From: Acholoe squamosa
Taxonomy: Eukaryota > Annelida > Polychaeta > Phyllodocida > Polynoidae
DNA: 64,000 nt
Assembly (NCBI GenBank): GCA_949317995.1
Contig: OX439047.1
Span: forward strand, 46,315,505 to 46,379,504
Reading direction: 5' to 3'
A program made the translations under genes and the position numbers. Shown here one piece after another: positions 48,978 through 60,307 of the stretch; position 1 is the stretch's first letter, and each line of letters opens with the position of its first letter. Under the pieces are notes generated by a model that saw only the letters and a program-made list of their open reading frames with translations, was not told where the DNA came from and did no database searches.

Positions 48978-51900
48978 GTGAATCGAGGACTTATCGCAGT
49001 AAGTTTAAGTATAACTGACTGCTCTTGGGCCCGTTATAATGGCCCAGAGCCAGGTGACGGCGAGGGACACCCCGTCCCAGCCACCTACTCTGAGGAAGCA
49101 ATGGACACTTCGGAAGTCCTTGCTTCGGCATCGACTGCCACTGATGGCTCTACGCCAGCCCCACCGACTCCTGAGGGACCAAGTCACCATTCCGAAGTTC
49201 TTTTGAGCGTAGGAACAGACTCCCGAGTGGAGGTAGTGATGCCCGAACCAGCCGACGCCATCCTCGAAGTGCCAGTCACTGTCCCCGAACTCGACACAGC
49301 ACAGAGGGGATTTATTAATGTTACAAAAGGGTACATCCGTACCGCTTCGGGAACGGACCGTTGGATTGCTCCACGGATGCTTGGAGGCAGATGTTTGCCA
49401 CCCGACTGCATAGCCATGGACTTGCAGATGTGATTGGATAAAGGCGTGTCCAATAACCAAATCGACGACATCGGTAGGGATACCTACTGGTGCAACTACT
49501 TCAGCCTGGCTGAGGCCATGTGCGGCTCGGACGCACTGACCCAAGTAGTCGATGAGATCGCGGAGGATGAGAGGATTCGAATGTCCCTCGATACTCCGCT
49601 GCTCTACGGATTGATGCCGATAGACGAGCGACTGCCCAATACTGCTGGGGACAGAAGCACCCCCCGATCCAAAACCGAGAGCGTACCTACGCATACCAGA
49701 TGTCCAGCTCGCCAGTTCAACCATCCGAAGACAAGCTGTTGGAGGATGAGGAACTGGTGAAGGAAGACACCCGAATGACGAAGGAGTCTTCTCGCGAGGA
49801 CGCTGACGCCAAAGCTTTGCCCAATGCCATCCGACCCGACCCTCTCAAGGAGACCCCTAGAGGACCTCAAGATAAAAACAGGCCGAGATGGAGAAAGATA
49901 GGAAAGCACTCCTCAAGAAAAAGACCGACTTGAGGAAAAACATTGAAAAACTCAAGAAGGAAAAAGATCAGAAGGAAGGTTTCGAAGAGGTCAAACCTCA
50001 ACGAAACAAGAAGCGACTCTCTAAGAAAGAGGGAAAGGAGGATTCCGACAGAGAGGACTCTGGTGTGTCCACCAGGTCTTCCCGAGCTTGGAACAGATCA
50101 GGTTCGAAAGTGACCAAATCGACCTCACCCGAACCGGAGAAGGCCAGTGCACCCTCAAAGTCTATGACTCCGAAAAAGGCACAGCCCCCACCACTGGTCC
50201 CCGCCTTCGAAGTAACGGAGGAGGGCAAGATTTCCGATATGGAAGTCAATAGGAATGGGAATGGCGGAATCGTCATGACGAAAGTGATGGCGAAGACTGG
50301 ATGAGAGCGTGTACAGAAGATCCAGTCCCTTCGAAGTTCTACCGTGTATGGGTAGCTAGTTTGAGTGACACCTCGAAAACCACGAGGACCTACTACGGCT
50401 ATGAACATAGGATGAAGCTTGAATACGGGGCTTCGAACTATAGTAGCCGATGGAGAACGTGCCCATTCAAGGTATGTGTCAACCTCCATGAAAATGAGAA
50501 GAAGTGGTCCACTAAGGATCGCTTCTATCGTCATCTCACAGAGGCGCACATGCATTATGCGCCGATCTACCGATACAGTAACGAGAAAAACGAAAGTAAG
50601 AAATGCAATGGCTATGTCACCCGCCGGCGCGGATGCCTGACAGAGCACATTGTCAAGAAGCACGGACTGAAAGCCGGGGAAGCCCTTTCTTGGGTTCAGA
50701 AATTGCATACCAAGCTCATGTCAGCTTGGTATGATATGAAGCAGAAAGAACGAAACGAACTCCTCATGACTACGGAGTACTTCTGCCATGTCACTGAGGG
50801 CAAACAAGATGCCTACTTCACGAGAAACATAAAGTCCCATAGGTTTGACATGACTCCTGAAACCCACTGGGAAGTAAAGGTCATGAGGAAAGACCGGGAT
50901 ACCCTGGATAAATATGGCAAGGCGAAGCCCCACCCCGGGGTCGACCCTCGCCAGAAAGATAAGAAGTGGTCGAGATCCGAATCGCAGTCACCTGCACCAC
51001 CAGAGGCATCAGAGAGGAAGCGTTCCCCACCCTCGAAGAGATCATGTACAAATTTCCCCACTGCGACAATCGAATGCTGGGGACTTTATGACCTGGCTTC
51101 GATCAGGGTCTGAATATAGCTACGATGACTGGTTCCAAGGCTGGGTGGATCAACCCCAGATACCCCTGACACCAATCACTGTAGGATCGAACCTGCATAC
51201 TATTGCACAAGTTGTAAGGGGAGACAAGAAGAAAACCGACTTCCCTGCCCTGCAGACTGTGATGACCCCTGGTACGGAGTCTCAGGTACTGACTGCAGGA
51301 GGGAAGGTTCGAGGCTGGATGGGCCCTCCTTCGAACCCAGCTCCGAGCGCTAAGGCCAAGTGCCCCGGCCCTGGTAGGAAGGTAGCCATGAAAGACCCGA
51401 AACCAACCACTGCCTGCACCAGGTGTGGCTGGTACTGTGCAAGTTGCCACAACGGCAAGCCCAGCTCTGAGTTCCGCAGCGAGTAGTTCAGCGCAGTCCA
51501 GCGAGGCAACTGGCGGAGAAGGTGCTCCTGCACCCCAGCCACCTTCCAATGCTGGAATAACTGGCGCCCTATCCTGCACCAAGTACGGAGTTCTACCGAC
51601 CTGGACCTCAAAGCCTGGCAAGAACGCCACCTTTACCAGAGTATCACGTACCTCCGCAGCATGAGTGAGGGCGTTTTTGAATGCCTTCACGAGATCCAGC
51701 GGAGGGAAACTGAACGGATCACAACTGAGGCTACTGCCAAAGTTGATGAGGACCATAGAACAGCAGAGAGGAATCTGAAAGAAGCTGCCAACACAAAAGG
51801 CATGTGTGACCTGAAGCTTCGAAAGCTAAGGGAGGACTCTATGGATGCTAAGTTCATGGGGGCGTTCAGGTGCTTATTCTCTAAGTGGGATGGTACCCCC

Positions 51901-52062
51901 AAAACTGCCTTTGAACTGCTGATGAAGCAGCAATCGAGGAGCAGACCCTCTCCAGCGAGGGGTCCAAGTGCAGCAGCCGGATCTGCCGCTTCTGCCACTC
52001 CCGATGTACCTGAGAGCTCGAAGTCAGACCAGGCTTGCGCCATGGAGACTTTGGAGAAATAA
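48978..52062 (+). pseudogene. Third ORF of the Ty3 element, zinc-finger protein of unknown role
   Basis: About 3.1 kb of largely open sequence between integrase and the 3' LTR, in pieces: 48978-49433 and 49434-49660 (same frame, one TGA between), 49700-49933, 49888-50304, 50301-51113, 50914-51486 and 51661-52062. In order it shows an acidic Pro/Thr-rich N-terminus, a Lys/Glu-rich helical segment (KDRKALLKKKTDLRKNIE), and a globular part with two C2H2-like units. These are C-x4-C ... H-x4-H (TCPFKVC, FYRHLTEAH) and C-x8-C-x3-H-x4-H (ending IVKKH). Then come a C-x2-C-x3-C-x2-C cluster (CTRCGWYCASC) and a helical, Ser/Ala-rich C-terminus. No signal peptide or membrane segment was seen, so it does not look like an envelope gene. 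I do not recognise the family. Several frame changes show decay. Confidence 0.6.
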
Positions 52063-52370
52063 ATCGATTTACTACCGACCCAACCTAGAGATCTGACATT
52101 CTTTCTCTATGTTGGGAGTCCTCCAAGCAGAGCAGCAGAGGCCTTGATGACCAGACGGATGCAGACTCAAATCGCCTTCGATGATCTACATCTTCCTATC
52201 TTCATCAGGGCACAGCATAACAGCGACGCGGCTTGCCACCGCCAAGTTCGACCTACCCGCCGAGTGGATCTGCAGACAAGCAGTGAAACGAGAAAAGAAG
52301 ACATTCGAAGTCTAATTATTATTGTACGGGTGTACCCACTACACTGGTGGGCAATCTTTAATTACAATAT

Positions 52371-52428
<58 letters not shown>

Positions 52429-53077
52429 CTATTATCTAATAAGTGGGTTCATACTTTCCCACATTTTGTATCTATTTTGCTATGTTTAGTTAACTCATAA
52501 AAGTGACTACTACTGTATAATTATGTGTATATGAGTTGATCTCATATTATAAAATATATGTATATTTTCAAACTACAGTATTTCGTACATTATGATCTGT
52601 AAAACCATCTTGAAGAGTTGGCATCTAATAACAGTACTATTATATTATTTTTTCTAAGTCACTAAATCTACACCGTCCGTGTTCTGTAGTTAGACATAGT
52701 CATATCATAGTGTAAATAGGTACTTGTATCTTTATATAAAACTAAATCAGATCGACGAACTGACCAAAAAAATTATAAAATGTTAACTCATATGTGAGTT
52801 CAAAATTTTTTCTTTTGGGTAATTGTGCTAATATGTTCTTGTCAAATATACATTTAACATGTATAATCAGGTATTTGCAACATGTATATTATAACAAATG
52901 TTCTTCAAACTATTGTTGTATAATTTAACTTTACCTAACCTCGAAGTCAGAAATTGTATTTCACTTTGAAGTAGTATATAATATTTAGGTTTGTTAATAT
53001 AATAATGTTACTTAATTCCTATATACTTCGCTCCACACTACCATTGTATAAATACTCATTTCGAGCCCTATTATAGT
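52063..53077 (+). other. 3' non-coding region of the Ty3 element
   Basis: AT-rich, with a (TA)n tract at 52373-52424 and no ORF of note. Confidence 0.6.
52373..52424. repeat. (TA)n microsatellite inside the Ty3 element
   Basis: About 26 TA units. Confidence 0.9.
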
Positions 53078-53149
53078 TGTGGATCAACACGGTAAAAGGT
53101 ACGCCCGCATACCCCCTCACGGGCGTACCTTTTGCCGTGTTGATCCACA
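53078..53149 (+). other. Hairpin with 30-bp arms before the 3' LTR
   Basis: Arms 53078-53107 (TGTGGATCAACACGG..., ending TACGCCCG) and 53120-53149 are inverse complements with one mismatch, separated by a 12-nt loop rich in C. It lies ~57 bp upstream of the 3' LTR. The polypurine tract is probably GATGGGGG at about 53198-53205. Confidence 0.9.
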
Positions 53150-53206
53150 GTTTCTTTAGACTATTTCCTACGGGTTTTCTACCCTAGTCATATCCGATGG
53201 GGGTAG

Positions 53207-53572
53207 TGTAGGGGCTCGTGGAGCGTTGTATATAGTGTTTGCTCCCTATTCGAGAGGGCAGGTCAATTGGTGCGGTTACCACCGGTAGGACCAGAGGTCG
53301 CTTCGATCTCTGGCCACTGCAAGGTGGTGGCAGCACTAGTCTTCGCTGCTCCAGTCCCTACCTGGGACCGCGTAGGGAGCTCAGTTGGTCTCTGGCTACG
53401 GCCAGGACAACACCTGAACAGAATCGAGATATACCTATAGCACCACTCCGAACATATGTAACTCCAAATAAACATGTGCCGGTTGCACTAACCCGAGCTA
53501 ACTTGTCTGGTTTTGCTTGACATTGATATCTTTCGAACTAGATCAAAATTAAACAAGAACTCGAACCATTAC
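53207..53572 (+). repeat. 3' LTR
   Basis: 366 bp, TGTAGGGG to CATTAC, about 5% different from the 5' LTR (19 substitutions and one indel counted by eye). Confidence 0.93.
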
Positions 53573-53577
53573 AGATC

Positions 53578-54649
53578 TAAAGTAGGTGCTTGCTAACCCA
53601 ACCCCTCCACATTGACATTGATTTCTCTGCTTCTACTCATGATAGAGACATAATCAAATATGTTCTGAAAAGGATTCAATGTGGCCTATCACATTGGAGG
53701 GTAAAATTGTGAACTTTTGTTTTTTTGAAAAATATTTCCAAGTGCCTACCTAGTGTGAACAGATTGTTAAGACTGTCTTCACATAAAAAAACATGGTAGA
53801 CGGCGCCGTGGTGAGGCTGTGTTAGTTTTTAAACCTCTCACCAGATGTCAGTACATGTATATGGATGATCCTCGATCTAGTACCAGCGACCTGGCATGGC
53901 CAGCGAACCTATGCAACTTGTTTTCATATTTCAAGAGCATTAATTATAGTTGGAAGAGAATTCTGGAAATATCGCATATGCTGTGCCAACAAATGAAGTA
54001 ACGTGGTAGAATCTTTCATGGATGCCCTCCCTTATTCTCATACATTCAGAGGTGCCTTGATCAATTAAATGATCAAAATATAGTGTGGTCTAAATTTTCT
54101 CTGTGATTCACTGAGTGAAGACATTAAAATCCCTTCTCCCCCTTCCTCCTTTTTAATGATATTGTACTCTGATCATAGGGACTATTAATGGTTTAGAATA
54201 ACACTGGGGTCTCTAAAGGCCGCACAGTGCTTTGATGCACAATGCAATCCTTTGCCTTCTTGATACATGGATACAGCACCGATGAGATGAATAGTAAGAG
54301 ATGCTGCATTCCTGCACCACGACAATCCTGTAGTATTGAGATTATATCATTGAAGGTTGACATGAAGCACCAATGCTGAAGAGTTCCCCATTAGCACTGC
54401 TTTTTGCACCATAGATGTAAGATCAAGGATCATAAAAATGTGTGACACCATGTGGGCTTTAGATGGTTGAAGGTGTGTATATAACCTGGCTCCAATCATT
54501 TACTTTGGCTAGCTGATAGTCTGCCAGCATTGCTTCATAATTATGGATTAGGATCAACATTAATTATTATGGATATGAAGACTTAGTATTGCCAGAGTTG
54601 TATGCTACCTCAGGCAGGCCACCATAGTGCCTGTTGTTTACTACTTTAA
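53578..54649. other. Spacer, nothing recognised
   Basis: Only short unsupported ORFs (for example 53819-54001). Confidence 0.4.
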
Positions 54650-55279
54650 GGTCGAATCCCACGATGCAATTTTGGCTGAAAAGTTTCTGCAATTTAGTCA
54701 CCTGTTGCAATTTGGGGCCCTGTCCTTATATTGCAAGACCTATAACGGCTACGGGGGGCTTTAATGGCAAGGAATCCCTTGTAGATTTGCACTGAAAATA
54801 AGATCCTTATATTTAGATATTTTTCCTTCCTTAAGCGAAAAGTTTCTGCAATTTACAGAATTCCATTGCAATTTACAGAAATGTGGATAAAGTCACTGAC
54901 GAATAGGGATGTGTGTTCACTTCAACTTTTAACCCAAGTCCCACTATGCAATCTAACCTTGCCCCATACCCTGCAATTTGTATGCAAAATGTCTGTATAA
55001 ATTACACACAGAGTTCAATTTCAGTCTCATTCTGCACTGTGCTTACCTACAACAACTTGCAAATTCAATATCAAGGAGAATGGCATTGTAACTTAATGCA
55101 GCTTACAGATCTACATTGCAAGGGTTAGGGGTCAGTTCAATGGCAACAGTCGGATTTGTAAAATGCAATGGCATTTTAGAAGCCTTGCAATTTGCAGTAA
55201 AGGCAAGTCCCCCTATTTGCAATAGTCCCCAAATTGCAAGAACTTTCCAGGGTTAGATTGCATCGTGGGAATCGACCTT
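54650..55279. mobile_element. Inverted-repeat element, GGTCGAATCCCACGATGC family, short form
   Basis: The left end reads AAGGTCGAATCCCACGATGC (from about 54648), and the right end is its inverse with one difference (GCATCGTGGGAATCGACCTT to 55279). The inverted similarity continues inward through TTTCTGCAATTT and GCAATTTGGGG words. The segment 54710-54840 matches, in inverse orientation, 60893-61020 of the larger element at 60461. No coding capacity. The target duplication was not clear. Confidence 0.8.
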
Positions 55280-56408
55280 CTGTTAGGTGAAGGTTCCTCA
55301 CAGTGTACAATCATTCTTGAACATACTTAATAGGGCTTACCTGGAGGGTATAAAGCCCTTTTGGTTTTCCACAATGTATATGTATTGTGAATGGTTGATG
55401 CTTATTAGAAGAATAAGGCAGACTTGGATATAACTGATACATTCTGCTGATCTTTCCCGATCATTCAGGGGTTGATTAGAGGTCTTGTAATAGAAGGAAT
55501 GTTTAAGGCCGAAGAACTGCTACTTTCAGATTGTATTTTAAGTGGTCCATGCCACATACATGTTTCCACAGATAACAACTTATTGTCATCTGTGGCAAGG
55601 ATTTTTAAAACACATTTCCACAGAAAACAACTTAAAAGGTATTTTCCACATAATTATTAGAAAGCCCCAACGCTTCAGTATGTTGGATTCCTGTTCTCGA
55701 AAGGCAACTTGTAGAAGGAGTAATCTCATTTTCCGATTCACGCTGAAGTTGAAAGTAACACATAATATCCAAGCCTTGCACGGTACTCAATGCGATAACA
55801 ATAATCAGGAATAAATTGAGCTTGTTCAAAGTTCACCAATACAATGCATATAATGTGTGTAGTTGTTTTCCTTTACACACCTTCCAAGTAAATAGATCTA
55901 CATAAACTACTAAGATATCAGGTTCACTGATAAATTGATAATTAAATGTCTGTTACGAAAGGTTTGTTTAAGAACAACGGTCTGAATACTACAACAATTT
56001 TTTTGCAAAGACTTTAGCAGATTTGGACATGAGATTAAACCTTCTGGAGACCCCCCCCCCCTTCCTCCTCCACCATCCCTACAAGTGTTGGCTACCCATG
56101 GAGGCCTCCTGGGTCGCCATAGAGCTCCTATAGTGGACCACTGGAAGAGTGGCACCAACTGTTACACAACCTAAGTAAGCCAACTAATACATACACCGCC
56201 CCATACACACCTGCTTTACTCGCCTCACTTCACTCCTGGGTCTCGCCTGGAGGAGGTGAGGCTTAAAAAGGAACAAGACTCAATCCTTGTAGGCCACTGG
56301 TGCTACCTGACATGGCTGGTATATTGGAGTACTGACCCAGGAGGAGTCTGGAGGATATACCGATATATGATTTTTTAGCACCTGGAGAAGGGCAAGCTAC
56401 CCGGCAGG
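55280..56408. other. 5' flank of the IP3-receptor-like gene
   Basis: No coding exon was recognised. The region contains a poly-C tract at 56051 and GC-richer sequence from about 56160 to 56408 (GCCTGGAGGAGGTGAGG) that probably includes the promoter and 5' UTR. No TATA box was seen. Confidence 0.35.
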
Positions 56409-56497
56409 ATGGCTGCTGCTAGAAGTATCCTGATTGGGGACATTATCTGTCTCTTTTCTGAGGAGAAAAGTGGTTTCCTGCATTCAACACATTCAAG
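56409..56497 (+). CDS. First coding exon, IP3-receptor-like N-terminus
   Basis: The ATG at 56409 has A at -3 and G at +4. The exon encodes 29 residues and ends at CAAG|GTAGGT with two bases of the next codon. The peptide core SILIGDIICLFSEEKSGFL matches the pattern that starts IP3 receptors, a short variable leader followed by a LxxGDIxSLYAE...GF-type string. This is the edge of the suppressor domain at the cytosolic N-terminus of the ER calcium-release channel. Length and phase fit a first coding exon. The following exon is much less similar to known receptors, so a divergent paralogue or another MIR/suppressor-domain protein is possible. The rest of the gene would lie beyond 64000. Confidence 0.5.
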
Positions 56498-58245
56498 GTA
56501 GGTTGTCAGTTGGGCACTGCATATGAACAATTTAGATGATATTTAGATACCATCTTTGCCCGTCCTGTGATATTATTTTAAACAGATTGGATAAACAGAT
56601 GAAATGCTATTTTTAAATTTATAGATGTTCCATGACGCCTACTACGGATAGGCGTCATGGAACTCAATGATTGTATTATTAGCAAAGGGACTAAGAAGAA
56701 AATGTGCTATCCCTAGATCTAGACCTGAATCCAAGCTAGAATTGGCGTTATGTAATCAGTTTAGTATGATATGCAGCGCATGAATGCTTTCATGTATGGT
56801 AATAAAGGTCTATACACGGAATGCACTAATATGACCGCTGATTATGGGTTTGTGCAAAGTTGGATAGACCGTTCTATGTACACTGCATGGGAATCTGTAA
56901 GCTGCTAATATTTGAACAAAGGTAGTAGGGTGGTTAAAACTGGGTCTATGGAATTGGTCCCATGTCTTTGATTAAGGTTTGTAGAGTCTTGCAAAGTCAT
57001 TTCCTCACCTATAAAACAGGCCACAGAAGGCTGGCGCTAGGGGCTAATGGTGTAATATATAAATTAGTGCTAATTTGCTTGTTCCCACTCAAACAAATAG
57101 GTCTCCTATAGTTTACACACTGAACTCTTTCTGGGGCTCAACCTCTGATATTCCCTGATACAACGTATGGTCTGAAAATGTGTGGTCTAGACAAAAGGTT
57201 TATGTTAATTTTCAAGTAGTTAGATTAACGTCAGCTATTTAGATTACCGTAGTACCTATCCTATAAGGCGCACTCTGCAAAGGTGCAGCTGGATTTTGCC
57301 CATGCACTTAAGTACTGTTTTATATAGTGTGCAGGTACAGACATCCTGCGTTTAGGCATATCCTTTAAGTACTTCTGGTGCCTTCCCTTGCGTATTATAG
57401 ATTTCATTAAGCTGCACATTATGTGTGAGGTCGATATAGGCTTATGTAATATAGATAGGTTGCTTATTGCATATACCTCAGTGTGTTAGATCATATTTAC
57501 AATCAACCTTCCACACTCTACACTCTGCATCCTTTGATCAAATGTAATGACTGTTATTGCTGCTTTCATTCTGGTTATGATGGAATAAGGGCATTGACAT
57601 TTGGGTCAACCAAGCCAGGTAATGTGTTATTGACCAGTAGGCCATGCATTTTAAACACTTTGGGGAACAACTTTCCCAACTGAAAATTCAAATTTTCCTT
57701 CTGTTCAAAATTTCTTATTATACATTGCACTTACCCTAGTAAAGAGTCAGTGCTCTCCATTATAAGTAGAAACCAATGGCACGTACACAAGGCATTATTC
57801 GTTTATATAGAGGGAGTTAAATCATTGTTAAGTTGCCAACCTCTCCTGTCAAATAGGGACATGTCATTATAAGTTCTACTTGTTTTGGCAGGCTTCCCTC
57901 ATATATGGCTTGCTAAGTCATTTTGGTCTGAGGAATGATCTTTGTTTGTGGTTAATTTATAGACTTGGTATTTCTCATACTGAGTTGTGTTTTATTTGGC
58001 CGAATATCAACCAAGGAACTGAGTCCCTACAGGAAGTCCATGTTAGTCATATGTATCAAATAATAGATCTCGATGCCACCTTGTATGAGTGCTAAGTAGA
58101 GAACAGTTCATACAATTTCAGACACTTTTACTTTATCAATATTTACAAACAAAACACATCCACCTACTTAGGTCATTTACAACAATAGGCAATATAACAG
58201 AGAAAAAGGTTATAAAACCCTTAATGTGTACAGCCAAGTAATAGG

Positions 58246-58888
58246 TACGGAGCCCCTAATAGGACAAGCCAAAAAAAAAATTTCCATAGAAAAAAATATT
58301 CTTGCGGATGCACAAATAATTCTTGTGGGTGCACAAATAATTATTGCTGGTAGGCAAACATTCTTGTGAATGCACAAAACATATTTGCAGGTGGACAAAC
58401 ATTCTTGCAGGTGCACAAATCATGTTTCTTTCACACACAAGAAATATTCTTGTGGCCACAAAAAAAAACTGCCCCCTACAAAAAAAACATTTCTGTACCT
58501 GCAATTATGTTTGTGCACCTGCACAAACTATTTGTGTACCTGAAAGTACTATTTGTGTACCCCCAAGATTTATTTCTGCACCAGCAAGTTTTTTTGTGTA
58601 CCCGCAAGAATGATTTGTGCACCCGCAAGAATAATTTGTGTACCTGCAGGAATGTTTGTGCACCCTCAAGAATGTTTGTGCATCCGCAAGAATAATCTGT
58701 GTACCCACAAGACTGTTTGTGCACCAGCAAGAATAATCTGTGCACCGGCAAGAATGTTTGTGCACCCGCAAGAATAATCTGTGTACCGGCAAGAATGTTT
58801 GTGCACCTGCAAGAATTATTTGTGCACCCGCAAGAATACCTTTAGGGGGAAAAATTTATTTTTGGTATGTCCTATTAGGGGCTCCGTA
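58246..58888. mobile_element. 643-bp foldback element, 6-bp duplication, 21-bp repeat arms
   Basis: The terminal inverted repeat TACGGAGCCCCTAATAGGAC is perfect at both ends. AATAGG flanks both sides (58240-58245, 58889-58894). The interior is two head-to-head arrays of a ~21-bp word. The left arm has TGCACAAATAATTCTTGTGG-type units and the right arm the inverse (CAAGAATAATTTGTGCACC), meeting near 58500. ORFs rich in Cys, Thr and Asn on both strands are repeat translations. Confidence 0.9.
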
Positions 58889-59394
58889 AATAGGGGTTCC
58901 CCAGGGAAAAAGTCAATTTTTAAATTCAGGCCATGAACTTTTCAACGATGTATTACATAAGAAAGTATCTCTCCTAGTTTTAGAGTTATGACTCTACGAA
59001 CTTAAATGGTAAATTGTTCCCTTTTCAGGCCATGGTGGTGTCCCCCTGGTGGCCAGAATTGGACGGTCCTTTTAACTTGCCTCCTCACAAATATTGCAAA
59101 CATTATATGTATTCATAACACATATTATACCCTTCATAGCCCTTTACTTATCCATGGCTTTCAGCAGGCTGCCAGTGCACTTTTTATTCCTCTATTTTCA
59201 GTTATTCCTCATTGTTCCTCTAGATTTCGCAATACAAGGATGCCCCCCACCTTCAGGGGTAGATGTACTTCATAAAAGGTTGGGGGAGGTAAAACTGGGT
59301 GGGAGGAGGGCCGAGAGAGAAATTACCGGTTGTAATCATAGGTTATGTCCCTGAATGAGCCTTTGAATAGCCCCAGGTAGCACAAAGACATTGG

Positions 59395-59610
59395 CATAAC
59401 GTTGGACTGACGTTACATAGGCTTCCCATCTGCCCAACGTTGGCATTAGGTCGGCACACATCAGTGTCAGCAAAATGGTCGACCACTTTTGTCAATTTCC
59501 TGCCAACATTGGCATTTGGTTGGCAAAATGCCTATGGTCGGGTCTACATCACCCCAATGGGCAGCCAACATAGGGCCGATGGTGTCCCAACATGCCGGGC
59601 CAATGTCGGC
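59395..59610. repeat. Degenerate CCAACGTTGGCAT words
   Basis: Variants of CCAACGTTGGCATTAGGTCGGC recur about six times with irregular spacing. An old minisatellite or MITE remnant. Confidence 0.5.
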
Positions 59611-59954
59611 AGATTTTTGCATATAATAATTTCATTATATCCAAAATTTGCCAACTCCTCCCCAACACCCTCTCTCACCAAATATGTAGAATATACATTT
59701 GGATCCAAAGTAATTATCAGTCTCAAGTGGTCAGTGTTTAGCACTGTGCCTGAAGCCCTAGTCACCATTACCTTTCCATATTATCATTAGTTCTAGGGTG
59801 ATCCATGACAGTGAATTGTTTGTACGTGTCAGTCTCAATCCTAATCTTATTCTTACATTTTGTCAAAGCTGTTACGTGAACTGCAACCCTATTATGTTTG
59901 CCTCAAACCTTTGAGTTTAAAAAGTCATAATCAACTACTTAAGGTTTCCTGTGA

Positions 59955-60140
59955 GTGAGAGTGAGTGAGTAATAGATGTTTAACGCCATTTCGACAGCTG
60001 AGGTCATATTCATGGCGAGAACTACATTACACAATTTCACAGAGGAATGTGTCAGTGCCCACGCATATGTGCACCACACACATCCTGAGGGGATAGGAAA
60101 GAGGAGAAATAGACCCTTTTAAGTGGGCTAGGGAAGCCCG
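59955..60140 (-). mobile_element. SINE-like element, 13-bp target duplication
   Basis: Minus-strand copy of the element at 28999-29182. Read on the plus strand it begins with the (GAGT)n tail, then AATAGATGTTTAACGCC, and ends with GGGAAGCCCG. The perfect direct repeat AGGTTTCCTGTGA flanks it (59942-59954, 60141-60153). Confidence 0.9.
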
Positions 60141-60307
60141 AGGTTTCCTGTGACCAGAAAACTTAATTATTGTATGGCCTCAAACTAGTTGATATTCCGC
60201 TAGTTGAACCTAGTCTCACATAATATGGTCAAAACCAAGATGAAGCTTAGAGTATCTGTCAAAACACGTGCTTTCTGTGACAGCTATCCTTGATTTCTTC
60301 TTTACAG

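Larger units (their letters stand above)
37598..53577 (+). mobile_element. Ty3/Gypsy-type LTR retrotransposon, ~16 kb, rearranged
   Basis: Two LTRs are bounded by the perfect 5-bp target duplication AGATC (37598-37602, 53573-53577). The order is LTR, primer-binding site, gag with zinc knuckle, protease, reverse transcriptase, RNase H, integrase, a third ORF, a hairpin and LTR. Integrase after RNase H is the Ty3/Gypsy order. It is about three times the usual 5-6 kb. Two causes are seen: tandem triplication of a protease-to-integrase segment (copies at ~41.3-42.5, 42.5-45.1 and 45.1-48.0 kb) and the 3 kb extra ORF. The LTRs differ at about 20 of 366 positions by eye. All protein-coding parts are interrupted, so it is not autonomous. 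Confidence 0.93.
56498..60307 (+). other. Intron 1 of the IP3-receptor-like gene
   Basis: GTAGGT donor to TTTCTTCTTTACAG acceptor. It contains a perfect 14-bp-arm hairpin (56627-56663), a foldback element (58246-58888), degenerate CCAACGTTGGC words (59395-59600) and a SINE copy (59955-60140). From 56664 to 58245 nothing else was recognised. Confidence 0.5.

Noticed and set aside
49005-49724. 239-codon minus-strand ORF opposite the Ty3 third ORF.
   Set aside because: No domain, and plus-strand frames in the same place fit the element's direction of transcription.
48978-52062. Considered as an envelope gene, which would make the element a retrovirus-like errantivirus.
   Set aside because: No signal peptide, membrane segment or cleavage site is visible; the motifs are zinc-finger and basic helical.
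54650-54670. GGTCGAATCCCAC as a polymerase III B box marking a tRNA-derived SINE.
   Set aside because: The same string occurs inverted at the opposite end of two elements, so it is a terminal inverted repeat; no A box or tail was found.
58256-58792. Cys/Thr-rich ORFs on both strands that could suggest a secreted Cys-rich peptide.
   Set aside because: Each turn of the ORF equals the 21-bp repeat of the foldback element; 21 is a multiple of three, which keeps the frame open by chance.
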